DNA from: Melampsora larici-populina 98AG31
Taxonomy: Eukaryota > Basidiomycota > Pucciniomycetes > Pucciniales > Melampsoraceae
Assembly: GCF_000204055.1 (NCBI RefSeq)
Contig: NW_006768765.1
Location: 1,532,236 to 1,596,235, forward strand
Length of the DNA stretch: 64,000 nt
Reading direction: 5' to 3'
Positions 46,396 through 58,500 of the stretch are shown here, piece by piece. Under the pieces are notes generated by a model. It did not search any database. It had not been told where the DNA came from and worked only from the letters and a program-made list of their open reading frames with translations. Every line of letters starts with the position of its first letter. The first letter of the stretch is position 1. A program made the translations under genes and the position numbers.

Positions 46396-48275
46396 ATGTC
46401 ACCTGCTGCACAAAATTCAAGCCTGAAGCCAAGTACCCCAGTCACTTCCACAGCACCCAATTTCACAGAGGAAGTGAGATCAGAAAAAGGTGTACCGATA
46501 AGCAAATTGTTATTCACATTTTTCTCTCTTCTGGGTATGTTGATTTGATCTTCTATGACAGATATGCAAAAACTGGATTTCTGTCTTTCTTTTTGCTCAT
46601 TGAATTTGTACAAGATGACCGAGTAAACTAACATGTATAAACTTTTCCAGCACTCATTTCCTTTATCGGTCTTCTATGTATCATCTTCATCAGATCTCGG
46701 TGCACGAAGCGATGGAAAAGAAAAGGACGCAAGAGCTCTGTATCATTAGAGCAGGCAGAGTCTGGATATGACGCTAGTGCTATGGATCAAGAGGCCGGTA
46801 AAGTTAAACCGAAAAAGAGGAGGGCTTCCAAACAAGCTGGTGAAGCTCATGTGGCAAAACTCTCAAAGTCCAAACAAAAAGGTGGAATCATCTCAGATCA
46901 ACAAGAGGGAAGTTCCAACTTTCAACATCGATTGGATACATCCCAAGACTTTACAAATGTATTTGGTGACATAGAACCTAGTCCAATCTTGACACCACTG
47001 AAGCCTTTGCGCTTCAGCGCCTTCGTAGTCAAGCTTCCTTCGATTTACGAGGGGAAAAATCCAAGATCGGACTCTACCAACGCAGTTGTCCGGGAAGACA
47101 TCCCAAGCGCAAGTTATTCTGTTTCACCGGTTCAATCAGTTCACAAAACAGTTTCCAAACCGGCAAAAGCTCGACAAAGTAAAGGAATCCTCAAGCGCGC
47201 CGATGAGGATCCTGATGGATATCATGTTGAACACTTCCCCACACATCTACGTACAGAGTTAAGACTAGAGAGTCCAAACAAACTGCACCAGACTCCTTCT
47301 CCCGGCTACGAGAGCCCATATTTTCAAGAGACATATCAGAAACAAGAAGTTCAAGGTCCGGTCCCGAAGACCTCAAATATGAAACTAGGTTTCAACTTCA
47401 AGAAGTTGATGAAGCTGATATCTGGGAAACCAAAGCAAGATGATCAAGACACAGATTCAGATGATGCTGTTGAAAACACCAAAACTCATGACCTCAAAAG
47501 TGATGCTTTGAAATCTCTTGAAAATTCAAAAGGAAAAGTTTCTACGGTACAAAAAGTTGATGTATGGGCAAAAAGAATTGAACCAGCTGAAGAGTCAGAG
47601 AATAGTTACTTTGAAGGATCAACAAGAGCAACCAACAGTTCCTGGACAAATGAAGAATATAGCTCTACGGACGCATCCATTCAAATACAAGGAAATGAAG
47701 AAGAGTTTAACTTAGAGAGACTTACTTCACAAAGATCAAGAAGATCACATACTTGTTCGGATTCCACATCAAAGGCCTCTCTGACCCAGATCCCTGTGAA
47801 TCCATCACGCAGATCAAAGAAAAAAACTTATAAGAGGAAAAAGGACACCACTTCACAGCAGAATGCAGCCAAGCCTTTGGGAAGCTTCAAAGAAGAAATG
47901 ATACCTCAAGATTCTCAAGTCACCTTATCAAAACACTCCAATTCAGGGGTTTTCAGACTAAGTTACAATTTAGCCAATGGCGAAAGAAATCAGCATACAA
48001 ATGATTCAGATAATTCATCTAATAGTCAACCAATTTGTATCATAGAAGTCAATGAACCAGAAAGAATGTCGAAAAAAATTACCAGCCAATTACCAAGAAT
48101 CAATGCATGGGATTTAGCAAAAGATCCTAATGTATTATATGCAGCCGACAAATCACCACTTCTAACAGAGAGTCCCAAACAGCTTTCACCCAAAAAATCG
48201 CTAAGTCCATTATTTGCTGCTATAGGACCTTTACCCTCGCCACAACATCAAAAGTCACCAGTAAATGTTCTTTAA
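46396..48275 (+). CDS. Unknown single-pass membrane protein with a long charged tail (587 aa)
   Basis: Two exons, 46396..46534 and 46651..48275, in frame, 587 aa. The N-terminus is short and Ser/Thr/Pro-rich with N-glycosylation sequons (NSS, NFT), followed by one hydrophobic helix split by the intron (about residues 36-57, FTFFSLLALISFIGLLCIIF) and then RSRCTKRWKRKGRKSS. The positive patch directly after the helix predicts N-out/C-in. The cytosolic tail of about 520 residues is Ser/Lys/Gln/Glu-rich with no recognised domain. The layout resembles fungal cell-surface sensors of the Mid2/Wsc kind, but no sequence signature supports that, and the outer part is much shorter. Function unknown. Confidence 0.75.
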
Positions 48276-49087
48276 GAAGACAGAGAAAAACTATAATTCT
48301 ACAAGAATTGCAGAATCTCGTTTTGACACATCGAGAATCTATTCTGATCAGACTCTTACAACTGGTTGTTAGTGTTTAAGGGCATTTTGGACTAGTTCCA
48401 CTTATTGAATCACTTAACCAATTCCACTTGTCTACTTTTATTATCTTGTATGACACAAGTTGCTTTTTTCTTCCAAACTCTAGATGAAGATATAACTTTT
48501 ACATGCTTGCATACATCTCTTTTCAATATTCCTGTCATTGGTGTATTTTTCTTTTCTTTTTTGTTTTTGGACAAAATCAACTTGTATTTAACATGAAATC
48601 ATATCACTCAACTGTGATTGCTATTAGATTACTCTTGAGGACCAGCTCAGGATTTGAGTTGCCTGGAAGGTATCACCACGCGCACTTCTGGTAATGATCA
48701 CCTTTAGAGATTTAATCAAAGAAGTTCTAGGAAGTGAGTAAGTCACTTGCTCAAATATCTTCCAGTAACATGACAACAAAACACAATCTAGGTCTAGTGA
48801 AAAATTAAATTACAAAACAGACAGAGAAGAACGATCTTATTGATTTAGCAAAATCAAATGATGAATCATGAAGTTTCATGATGATGTAAACAAAACATGA
48901 AAACTGCAATGCTTTAGACTGCTTCAAAGTCGAGAACCAGAATTACGAGTTAGCAAGCGTTAAAAACGCTAGAACAAAGACACGTGGGATTTGGCATGTG
49001 TGGCGATCGGATAGCCTTCAGGTAAGCAAGAAAATCGACAGTTCTCTTCTTCCGTCGGACTTCTGATGTAGAGATAGACAAACTGAG
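48276..49087. other. Convergent intergenic region
   Basis: About 810 bp between two 3' ends. Short ORFs without content; no repeat noticed. Confidence 0.45.
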
Positions 49088-49869
49088 TTACTCTGACGAA
49101 GAATCAATTCGATATTCAAATGGCTTCCCAAACCAGCTAAATGTCGGCCAAACCTAAAAGTTACGTTTACAGAGTAAAAAGATCGAGAAATTAATAAACA
49201 CATCGATGGTGACACACAGGGAACTTAATCACACTCACTCGTGCCAATATCCGACCTTGAACGAGAGCAAGTGGTACAGGCCCATATACACGAGAATCAA
49301 CACTGACAGTTTGATTATCGCCTTCTAACCAAAGATGACCGGGTGGAATATCAAGTGGGATCCCATGAAGTAGAATCCGATCACCAGGTAAACCGATCAC
49401 TCTTTTACATGCCAAAACCTTTGGGTTCATAGGTGAGATAAAGTTGACTAATTGACCTCGATCAATATTATTCGAAAGTGACTTTTTAGACAAAGGTCGT
49501 TGTAGAAGTAAATCACCAGTGGCATTGAGAGTAGGGAGCATAGAAGCACCTTCACACTAACGATACGAGTAGGCTGGTCAGATTAACCTGTCTTCGATGT
49601 CGAGATAAATTCATCAAGCGTTCTAGACCGCGCCAAGTTTGATAGCCGCGACTGAGTTCGGCGAACAATGTGATGACGACTAGATGGTAGGTTACTTACC
49701 CATCTAAGGTCAGCTACATTGTCGTGAAATAACATCAATCCTGCAGTAATCTGGGTCCCACGCCTAGAAATACCATAGAAATCCAATATCAGATGATGTG
49801 TAGATTTTGACGAACGAATAAAAGAATTGTTACTGACTTGATAAAATGCCAAAGTCTACTTGACGACAT
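49088..49869 (-). CDS. IMP1: Mitochondrial inner membrane protease subunit 1 (159 aa)
   Basis: Four exons (minus strand): 49838..49869, 49700..49763, 49239..49556, 49088..49153; in frame, 159 aa, near the length of IMMP1L-type proteins. Signal peptidase I (S26) signatures: GASMLPT with the catalytic Ser (about 37), ACKRVIGLPGD with the catalytic Lys (about 83), and GHLWLEGDNQ followed by DSRVYGPVPLALVQGR. A short N-terminal segment (ITAGLMLF) supplies the membrane anchor. IMP removes bipartite sorting signals from proteins released into the intermembrane space. The DSRxYGPVP wording fits subunit 1 better than subunit 2. The first intron uses a GTCAGT donor, which is less usual but gives the right frame. 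Confidence 0.92.
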
Positions 49870-50737
49870 TGGGAGAAAGTCAATTTGCTTGAGGAGAATT
49901 CGGTCGATTTTGGGATATGCTGCTTGAGCTATGGGTTTGATTCAGTACATAGGGGTGAATATGTCACTTATCCTATTCGGCAATAGTTCCTGATACCCGA
50001 TCCTACCCTAACCCTCACCCACTTTGGGTGGCTCATATATAAAAGGCTCGCTTTGAGAGAGGGGTTCGTCCCATCTCCAACCGGCGTTAATGAAGTTCAA
50101 TGAGAATGCAAGTACCCTTCAAGTCATTCGATTCCAAGTAATCCAACATCGCATTTCTTTCTTTCCCGTTTGACCACACTCCAGTCATTTGAAATCCTCT
50201 GTGAAACATTTCAATCACAACACCCATGCGTATGTCACCCTGCAATTTAGAGAGTTATTTCCACTCCCCAATCCGAGGATATAACTACCGCACCGATGCT
50301 TGTCTTGTAGTTTCAGACCTACAAAACACTTCACATCAGCTGTGGCTTTAAGTCCTCGGTAAATCAACGATTCTTTTACCGTGTATAATCCGTCAATTGC
50401 GTCTTGAAACTCAGTTTTTCTGGTTTGCTAATCAGACGTGAGTGCATCACGGGGAGGGAGACATGTATATTCAAGCCTTTGTATCTCTCTTGGCCTGCTT
50501 GTAGATAATATGCATTGTATAATATTTCTTACTTCAGTGATCACCAACTGGCCTGGCTCACGGTAAAGTCGTATCATCCGGTCAATGAGCAGACCGTTAT
50601 CAATGTGTACATAATACTCGGGTCAAAAACAGTGATCTGATCACCCGATGGATGTGGGAAAGAGTCAAGCTTGTCTCAAGGGAAAACAATCATTTGATCT
50701 TATGAGGAAAGATGTGTTGAGAGAAGATATTTGAGCT
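49870..50737. other. Intergenic region
   Basis: About 870 bp between the IMP1 start and the NSE3 end. No ORF or RNA gene supported; IMP1 promoter probably near 49900-50050. Confidence 0.45.
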
Positions 50738-52141
50738 CTAGTAGTCGCCGTTAGCAGCAGCAGCAGGCCCGTCAACCGTTGATGCTTCCAGTCGATCAGC
50801 GTCCTGAAGCTCGCCTCCAGCTGCCTTAGCAATATCTGACATGAGTTTTTGTGCCGAGAAAGCTGAACGTATATCGAGGGCTGATCCACTCTGAGACGGC
50901 GGATTTTGTGGGCAAGCCTCCTTGAAGATATCAGTAATGAATTTTGCAATGCCTTTTTCACCAAACTCAATCTCGGCTCTAGCTCCCCAACGCCATTCTT
51001 GTTTTTGATTGTTGGACTCATTTCGAACTCCTTGTGATTGTCGACGACTTGCACCTGCTTGACTACCAGCAAGTTTTCCGCTTGGATCTGAACATTCAAG
51101 ATACTTGTACTTGACAAAATGGTCAAGTAGACGATCAAGATCCGGTTGAGGATGCATGCAGGCGGGTGTATGAGGAGGTGACCATTGCTCATCGACCCGT
51201 AGACGTTTGAGGTAGTTTCGAAGTTCATCTAATAGATCGAAGATAATATAACGAATCAACACATCATAGTATTCTCAGCAATTAGGACAGAAAATGAAGG
51301 GAAGAAGTCAATTTATCCACGTACTATTGTCCATGGTTCGACCATGAGTAAGAATTAAGGCCAAGATCAAACCAAGAACACCGTGATAAGCCACTTCATC
51401 CCCTCGCTTCCAATCTAATACATCGTTTTCTTCTTGTAACCAGCGGTCTTCTCGATGATCCCGAGGAATCTCCTCGTCCACTATCTGCCCTACCTTATAT
51501 ATCAGCTCTGGACTCAGACAAGAACGTAGAATGTACTGTTTGGCCGAAGAACCTGCTTTTGAAACAGCGATTGATAGTCAATAAAACAATTGGTCTTAGT
51601 TTAATATATATCGTATCAACTTGAGACTTTGAGGAGTCGTAAAATTCACCTTTTGGTTTGACATCAGCAGGCGTTTGTTGATCATCGCCTTGATCACCGT
51701 TTCGTTGACGTTGACTATTTTTGATTGCTTTACGTTTCATTTCAGCATCTACAGCCATTCGTACTGGATCGAGCCCACGTGCTCGAACTTCAATTAACTC
51801 CATCCCGAACGTCAAACCAAGTTCTCTGTTACATTGAGCTAGATGTTTGGTAAACTGTCGACCAGCAGGGATGCCTTTACGACATCAACAAAACAACCGG
51901 TCGTTTGTTAGAGTAGCCATGCAGATGTTGAGATGGTGGGGAGGAAAAGGGGAAGGCTTTCGGACCTGCGTTTTTGAGGGTGTCACGACTAAATGCTTTC
52001 CCTTTGTGTTCGTTGAGTATGGCATGCCTGGCTGCTTCTCGTCCATTTGTTTTATCGTCCTACGAAGACAAATATAAATGGATCAGCTTTGACAATGAGG
52101 TTTGCCCAGATTCAAAAGATCCCGCTCACTTCTTCGGCCAT
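50738..52141 (-). CDS. NSE3: SMC5-SMC6 complex subunit NSE3, MAGE-domain protein (349 aa)
   Basis: Five exons (minus strand): 52130..52141, 51966..52059, 51650..51874, 51325..51552, 50738..51228; in frame, 349 aa. The first exon is only 12 nt (MAEE). MAGE-homology features: AARHAILNEHKGKAFSRDTL, LGLTFGMELIEVRARG, YILRSCLSPELI, AYHGVLGLILALILTHGRTM (the most conserved MAGE block) and ELRNYLKRLRV, then a winged-helix half ending EWRWGARAEIEFGEKGI. In fungi this single MAGE protein is NSE3, which with NSE1 and NSE4 bridges the SMC5/6 heads in recombination and repair. The C-terminus (AASTVDGPAAA-type Ala/Gly/Asp-rich tail) is unremarkable. Linkers between conserved blocks are Gln/Asn/Arg-rich. 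Confidence 0.92.
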
Positions 52142-52293
52142 GGGTGTAGGTCGACTGTGGCGAAAGTGAAGTAGATGGTGCAAGAGACGAGGAAAGGAAT
52201 GTTTATTCGCAAGCAAATGGTCGAAAAGAAAAAGACGCGCCTAAAAAGCTTTACACATACATAGCATACATTCATACATAACGCAAGCTTAAC

Positions 52294-52736
52294 TAAGCCC
52301 CTCTTTCATGTCGTGGGCGCGGCACAAAAAGGACAAAAAGGTCGCGCCTGGGCGCAGGCGCGTCCAAGAGCACTCCAAAAGCTCAGAATAGGTAGGGGCG
52401 CGCCCCATAGTTATTTCACAGGCTGTGACGGGTTAAAGTAACCCATCTCAATCACAAATACCTGGAAAGGAGTTTTGCAGTGTACATACTGCATTTTAGA
52501 AACCATTGATCAATCTTAGTCCAATGATATCCATTGGGTTTTCCTTGTAAGTTGTAACTTGGGAGTGCCTTGTCCCCAAAATGTAAGTGAAGGGCGCACC
52601 CAACCTGCCACAGTGGTGCCTATGCCCCTCAGACTGACCCTGTTTCACGCCCAGGCCCACCCCCCTTGAGCAAGAGTGTGACCACAACACAACCCCTCTT
52701 CTGACACAGCCATGTCTGCTCTCAAAGAGGGGCTTA
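52294..52736. repeat. Inverted-repeat-bounded block
   Basis: TAAGCCCCTCTTT at the left end and its exact reverse complement AAAGAGGGGCTTA at the right end bound 443 bp that include the GC-rich palindromic stretch. It could be a small non-autonomous transposon; no target duplication was recognised. Confidence 0.4.
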
Positions 52737-52749
52737 AGACAAACTTAAC

Positions 52750-52794
52750 CAAGTCCCTCTTGAGCTGTACCAGCCCGCTCAAGCAAGGGACTTG
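52750..52794. repeat. Stem-loop CAAGTCCCTCTTGAGC / GCTCAAGCAAGGGACTTG
   Basis: Two arms pair over about 16 bases with one or two bulges. It lies directly beside the preceding inverted-repeat block and carries a related word (CCCTCTT). Confidence 0.4.
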
Positions 52795-53900
52795 CAAGTA
52801 AAGTGATTCTTTTGGCATGAGGTCAGAAAGTACTGTGGTCAAATACCTCTGATACTCCCTCACCACAATCTCAGCAATCATGTCAGCCATAGCTCATATT
52901 TCCGTAGCTCAACACAAACCTGTTCTTGCAAACCTGTCCTCATTTTGGCATTCTTGCCTAAGCCAGCTCAAATCAATCACACAGTGTCAGTCATCCAGGC
53001 GCAAATGTTCTCAGTGCTGAAGGAACACATGGAATAATTAAAAGGGACCCCTTTGCAAGCAAAAATACCTCCACTGGCTACCAAACTACCTGCAATCAAC
53101 CAGATTGCTGTGTACAAACCAAATATACACTTTCTATGTACGGTGACTGCTCTGGACTTGTCAGCCAAGGGTGTTGCTTGCATCCTTGAAGCAATCAAGG
53201 GTCAGATTGTTGTAATCCTAGATAGGCATAAATATGCTAGTGGAGAGTTTTCAAGTCAAGTGATTTTCCCCATAGATGCCATTGAATGATTGGAATGCCC
53301 CCTGTTGGTATTTTGTGGCACCCACACAATGTGGAGCTTTGCCAAGAATCTATGGGCCCTCCATTGGGGGCAATTCAATAAATGTGGAGACATAGACACC
53401 TGGAGGTCAAAAAATAACTCCACAAGCATAAAGATCAATCATCACCTAGCTTAAAAGATACATCTTGTAAGTACATTCAGCCCTGATCTTGGAGTTTTAC
53501 CAAAATTTCTGAGACAGGCTGACAGTGGGTATTACAAGAAGCTGGTGGCATCACAAGACTTCAAATCCATCATGTCTTGAATTCAAATTTTCCACAAAGC
53601 TAATTTGCTATATACTATCAAGTCAATATTAATTTCAAAGGTGGCAAGATAAAATAAGGAACTCACACACCTCCATTTGCAGGCAAGTGCATAAGACAAT
53701 GAAGGATTCCAACCACAATATATATTGACTTGAACAAAGTGAAGTGTTGTAATAGATTGTTAGAAAATTTTGGGATCAATACTTTGACCAATCTATAATC
53801 GAGGAATCAAGCCAGAGCATGCATCATACACATTACAATGTTTCATTGTGCATGTCAGACTTCACCACTGTTGTGGAGGTGCACAAACTGGCCCATGCTG

Positions 53901-56332
53901 GTGATATTAGCTAGCTGATGAAGACATGGAAGAGATGTGTCAGAATGACACAAGGTATACTTGGCCGGTTGCATTATGCAAGGAAGATACCTGGTCTGGC
54001 TCTTTTATTGGAAGAAGGACTAACTCCAAGCCTTGCGCATGCAATCAAGAATTTGCTGCTAATACTTTTGAACAAGTGTGAAGGTCATTGGTTGTACATT
54101 GACAAATTCTTGAAGGTTCATGTATGTTGGCTGAAGAGAAAGTCTACCAATACAGTCAGTCTTAATATTCATTCTTTCAGTCAATACTTACATGGAAATA
54201 TATTTCCTTTTGAGCTAACAAAGTTCCTATGATTCCGTAGGGTCATAGGACAAGCATTGAACACCTGATTCATTGCTTATCAAACATTGTACCCAAATTA
54301 GTAAGCTGACAATAATTGTTCACTTCAAAGATTTTATCAGGAAACATGTTACTCTGAATGTTACATTCTTTCCCAGGTATATAGAATGATGTATCTCTTC
54401 AAAGCTCTAGCTGGTCAAAAGATAATATACCAGCTTAATCTCAACCCCATAACCATAGCATCATTGGAAGCTTTCCTAAGTTATGCCAAAGCTCACTTGG
54501 TCAAAAATCCCTCGACACGTTCTCTGGCAACTTTGGCACACACTTGGGGTGCTTGACAGCGTAACATGGTCAAGTTGATTATTTCGGACAGATGCTGGCA
54601 AATCCTCTTGTTTCCACTGGGGGGCTTCAAATGTGTTGTTGTCTTGGAATGATGTGAATGAGAATTTCCAAATCAAGGAGTTATGATAGATATAAACATG
54701 TCAGTCTGAAGTCCAAAACTGTCTCACAGATGGTTTTGGATGCACATTTATGACAGAATGCATTTTACCACATACCTTGCAAGCCTATAATTGGGTGACC
54801 AGCTTCAGGATGTCGCAGGTGTGCATTTGACTTGAGAAACTTACCCTTGCTCTGAGCCTGTCACTAGCAGCATAAAGTAATTTTTGCGCAGAAAAAATGA
54901 ATGCATTTAAGGCATTACTATCAGACAATTGAGAATGCTTATTTCATGCTGAATAATGCTGATTTGTTGCATTGTCAATCATTGTTTGCTCTTATAAATT
55001 TAATCACTTTTCCTGTCAGGGTGGCACTTCCAACACAGTTGAGCCATCCAGTAATTTGACTAATAGCCCTGACAAACAATCCTACTGGGTACGTAAGATT
55101 GTATTATATTTAGTTTCTACAAATAGCAGAGGAAACAAATATTAATAATGAACTATTTACTAGAATCTAACGGGTGAATGCTAGATTAAAAATTAGACCA
55201 CAGCCCACTATCTGGTGATAGAGCTGAACTGGTCAGGTTCTGAGCCGGGTAATTCCCTAAAAGATGGTAAGATCTAAGGGTAGACTGAGTAAAAAACCAC
55301 AGGGATCTCAACAACTTTGGGTTGCAAGATTATTGGTATGTGACCAAGATAGTTTTTACTGTTTCAAGAACAGGGACAGTAAAGGAGGAAAAGTTGTTTT
55401 AAAAAGTTTACTTACTTGTGGAGGTAAGATTGGTTTTGACGCTTCTGGAAGAATTGAGTAATACTTTTATGGTGAGTGGAACTATTGTACTTTGATAGTA
55501 GATAAATGTACTGCTATGGAAAGTTGTATACTAAATCCAGCTGGGGTAAGAAGGCACCTTCCGCTTCTTGAATCTGAGGTCATCACTTATCTATATTTCC
55601 CTCTGGAAGGCCAGATTATGGGCAAGGGAAGACTTACTGCGCTACCTGGGTTTGTTGAGGCCAAGTTGTGGGTTTTAGCTCTGTTTTGGGACAAAGATGT
55701 TCTCTGTAGGGGGACAGGTGAGTCTTCTTGATAAATCCACAAAGTCCTTCCGCTTTGGGATTCTGTTATGTGGAAACTTGTTGTTGAGTTTTATAAGTAC
55801 AAATTTCATCTTAGTTCTTCAATTATCTTCTAATTATCCTGGTTGTTGTTTCACAAGGTAACTCTTGTGATGAGGGAAATTCTCTTCAATTTTCATCTTT
55901 GAAACTAGACGCAAGGTGTATTTATTATTGGAGAGTTAATATGATGTTATGGCAATACTAATAAAGATTCATATTAATAAGTTTGTCTTTAAAATTAGAC
56001 ACAAGGTGTGCTTATTGTTGAGCAATGATGCTAAGTGATTTATGACATTAATTTTGTCTTTGAAACTAGACACATGGTGTGATATTTTCTAAAGATATAT
56101 TTTATATATATTTTGTTAAGGTCTTATAACTGCTTGTATGCTGAATCTCTTTTGGCTTTGGCTTGTCAAAGCTTGAGGGCTGACATTTCCCATGCAAAAC
56201 TTACTTTATGTTGCTAGTGTATGAAAAAAAATTGAACAGACACAACACCTTGTGACAAAACAAATGGGACCTTTCAAAGGTGCAAAGAAAACTTTAGCCT
56301 CAGTGTTGACAAAACTCTGGCTACAAAGAAAT
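53901..56332. other. Gene-poor region with unassigned ORFs
   Basis: Open frames at 53918..54232 (+), 55264..55461 (+) and 55492..55731 (+) read as ordinary-looking protein pieces but match no family I recognise and have no coherent splice structure; they are probably relics of repeats. A 24-bp word, TCTTTGAAACTAGACACAAG plus GTGT, recurs three times at 55896-55919, 55986-56009 and 56057-56080. Confidence 0.35.
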
Positions 56333-56430
56333 ACTACACCACAGGGAGATAAGACCAGTTTTCATGCAGGCTGGAAGGCGGCCTGCAGACCTTCTGTTCC
56401 CATATAGTCACCAACACCGCCAACATATTT

Positions 56431-56585
56431 ACCTCGGATTACAAAATCCAAGGTATCCTCGGATGCAAAACCTCGGACAGAAGCTTCCCAAGGTTTTGAT
56501 CCGAGGTAATCCTCAGGGCAAAAACCTCAGACAAGGTCTGTCCGAGGATTTTCCTCCAATGATGCCTCGGGTTGAGAAATACGAG
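56431..56585. repeat. Cluster of CCTCGGA words in inverted pairs
   Basis: ACCTCGGAT (56431-56439) pairs with ATCCGAGGT (56499-56507), and CCTCGGACAG (56471-56480) pairs with CTGTCCGAGG (56538-56547); further copies occur between. The pairs interlock (ABA'B'), so they cannot all form one simple hairpin. Confidence 0.5.
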
Positions 56586-56643
56586 GCATCTATGCTGGCA
56601 GTGCAACCAGCTGTGGAAGGTCAGTGGGATTTATCTGCTGTTG

Positions 56644-57175
56644 GCCTGTAGCAACACGCAAACCCCCCCGCCGGGGACTGCGACTGCGCTGCGACAGCGT
56701 TGCGGTTGAGCCGCTGTCGCAGTGAACCGGACAGCCCCTGAGGTACACCCGGCCCGCCGCGCGGGGTTGCCTGCGGTTTTCCCGGGCTGCTGTCGCAGTG
56801 AAAGCACCACAGGGGGTACCCTGCAACGCAGCGAATATGTTTTCTATAGTTATATTTTATTATAATTTCTTTAATCGAATTCGTATTATACTTTTTATTT
56901 TTTTCTTCAAAATATAATTTCTCTTTTACAAATCTGCACCTTACACGGCATTTCATTGCTGCACACAGCGGCCTGCGGCGCGCTGCGTTTCTTTTACAGC
57001 GCGACGGCCTGCGATGTGCAGCGATTTTTTTTGGAAATTGCTTTCTCAGGGAGCTTTTGGGTGACTGCGACTGCGCTGTGATGGCGTCAAGACAACACTG
57101 CGGTAGATCGCATTGTTGTCGCAGTCAGGCGGGTGCTGCGGGCCGCAACGGTGCGTTTGCGTGTTGCCTGTAGGC
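56644..57175. mobile_element. GC-rich element with terminal inverted repeats and an AT-rich core
   Basis: The left end GCCTGTAGCAACACGCAAAC and the reverse complement of the right end GCCTACAGGCAACACGCAAA match with one gap and two changes. The arms are strongly GC-rich (words such as GACTGCGACTGCGCTG and GCTGTCGCAGTGAA recur), while 56835-56940 is almost only A/T. The whole block contrasts with its AT-rich surroundings, so it looks inserted. No ORF of note. Confidence 0.6.
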
Positions 57176-57455
57176 TATCATTTAATTTTTAGATACCGTT
57201 GATCAAGGGTCAAGTGGTCTTTAATTTCTATTCTTTTCCAGTTGGGTAGTTGCTGATTTAGCAGCAGCAAGAGTCTCAGCATTTGTATATGGGCAGAAGG
57301 ACAGTAAAATGGATTTTATTTCTGTATAATATCAAATCTTTTTACTTACAAGTAGATATAGGGGATAATGATAAAGGAGGGTTCAGAGTCAGAGTCAGGT
57401 TAAAAGACAAAGTCAGAGTAATGAGAACAAGGATCAGAACCAAGAGAATCAAAAG

Positions 57456-57960
57456 ATGAAAATGAATTACATCAATCAAATGAAGAATATGAAGTCAATT
57501 CAAAAATTTATTCAATTAGATATCTCAAATCCAACTTTTTTAAACCAATCAAAACCAACACGTCTAGACTCATTACTATTTGATGCAATAGTTAGTCTTT
57601 CACTTGTCTCTTCATGGTTTACTTACAACTCTTCTTTTCTTTGAACTCTAACACCTGGATTTGGTTTTGAACATAATCCACCATTTGGTGATAAATGTGA
57701 AGGAATTGATACGGTCTTTCTTGAGAAAGCTTGTCAAGTTAATTTGATTTCTTTTACCATTGTCTCCTCTTGATATTCCATATGAAATCAAAAAGACCTG
57801 AATTTTATTCTTTATATATCTTGTACAGTCAGCTAAATCAGGAATTTATTTACTTCCTAAATCTTCCACTCAAGATTATATTCAAAGGAACTCAAAACAA
57901 TGGGGTTTCAATGGTGCAGTAATAGCAATGTGGGCCATTTGATTTTCTTCTTCTATTTGT
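57456..57960 (+). pseudogene. Decayed gene piece
   Basis: Frame fragments read RLDSLLFDAIVSLSLV and, after a stop and frame change, PGFGFEHNPPFGDKCEG, then KSGIYLLPKSSTQDYIQRNS. The codon pattern resembles real protein but is broken by stops. Family not recognised; possibly a piece of a host gene carried into the repeat island. Confidence 0.35.
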
Positions 57961-58059
57961 TAACTGATCAATTTCAATCTGAGTCTTCATGCTTGTTTAC
58001 AGTATGATTTATCTAGAACTTTGAAATGCATAAATTTACAAGTCTTATGATTTGAAATC

Positions 58060-58500
58060 TTTTTGAATGATCTCCATAACAGCTTTTCCAAGTTCAATAG
58101 TATGGAATTTTGACCCCAAAGTTTGTTCTTCATTTTGATTTAAAATCAAATGTATTGCAAGTCTTTTAATAATAGTGGATGATCCAAGTTTTAATAAGTT
58201 ATGAATTCTTTGTAAAAGAGTTGTTGAGAGTTTAGTCCATGATTGATGGATTTGAGGATTTGGATGATAGGTTGGTGTTTGAAAGAAGTTGAGATAAAGT
58301 GATCAGATTTGAAATGGTAGTTTGAAGCCATTGGAGATCACAAGTGATTAAAACTCGTGGAGGTTGAACTTGAAGTTGCACTTGAGTTGGTTTCAAAACC
58401 AGAAGAAGTTGTTCTGTTTGACTTGATGATGTGATTGAGTTGATAAGTTGACCAATATTAACCCAAGCTTCATCTGAACAACATAAACATCAAGGATTCA
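58060..58500 (-). pseudogene. Decayed coding-like piece on the minus strand
   Basis: The minus strand reads DEAWVNIGQLINSITSSSQT and continues through LLLVLKPTQVQLQVQPPRVL before stops interrupt it. Not recognised. It may belong to the same captured gene material as the plus-strand piece next to it. Confidence 0.3.

Larger units (their letters stand above)
52142..53900. other. Gene-poor region with inverted repeats and decayed ORFs
   Basis: Contains a GC-rich stretch at 52310-52410 (GCGCC repeats and the palindrome GGGGCGCGCCCC), an inverted pair TAAGCCCCTCTTT at 52294-52306 / 52724-52736, and a stem-loop at 52750-52794. ORFs of 60-80 codons on both strands around 52500-53440 have no recognised content and probably represent decayed repeats. 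Confidence 0.45.

Noticed and set aside
46859..47715. Alternative-frame ORFs inside the single-pass membrane protein gene
   Set aside because: The long 46651..48275 frame explains the region; the others are shadows.
50665..51228. Alternative 187-codon frame overlapping NSE3
   Set aside because: The NSE3 frame carries the conserved MAGE sequence and joins the upstream exons in phase.
53901..55740. A transposase or reverse transcriptase gene in the repeat island
   Set aside because: I looked for DDE, RT (YxDD) and KDZ/hAT-type motifs in the available frames and saw none that I could support.
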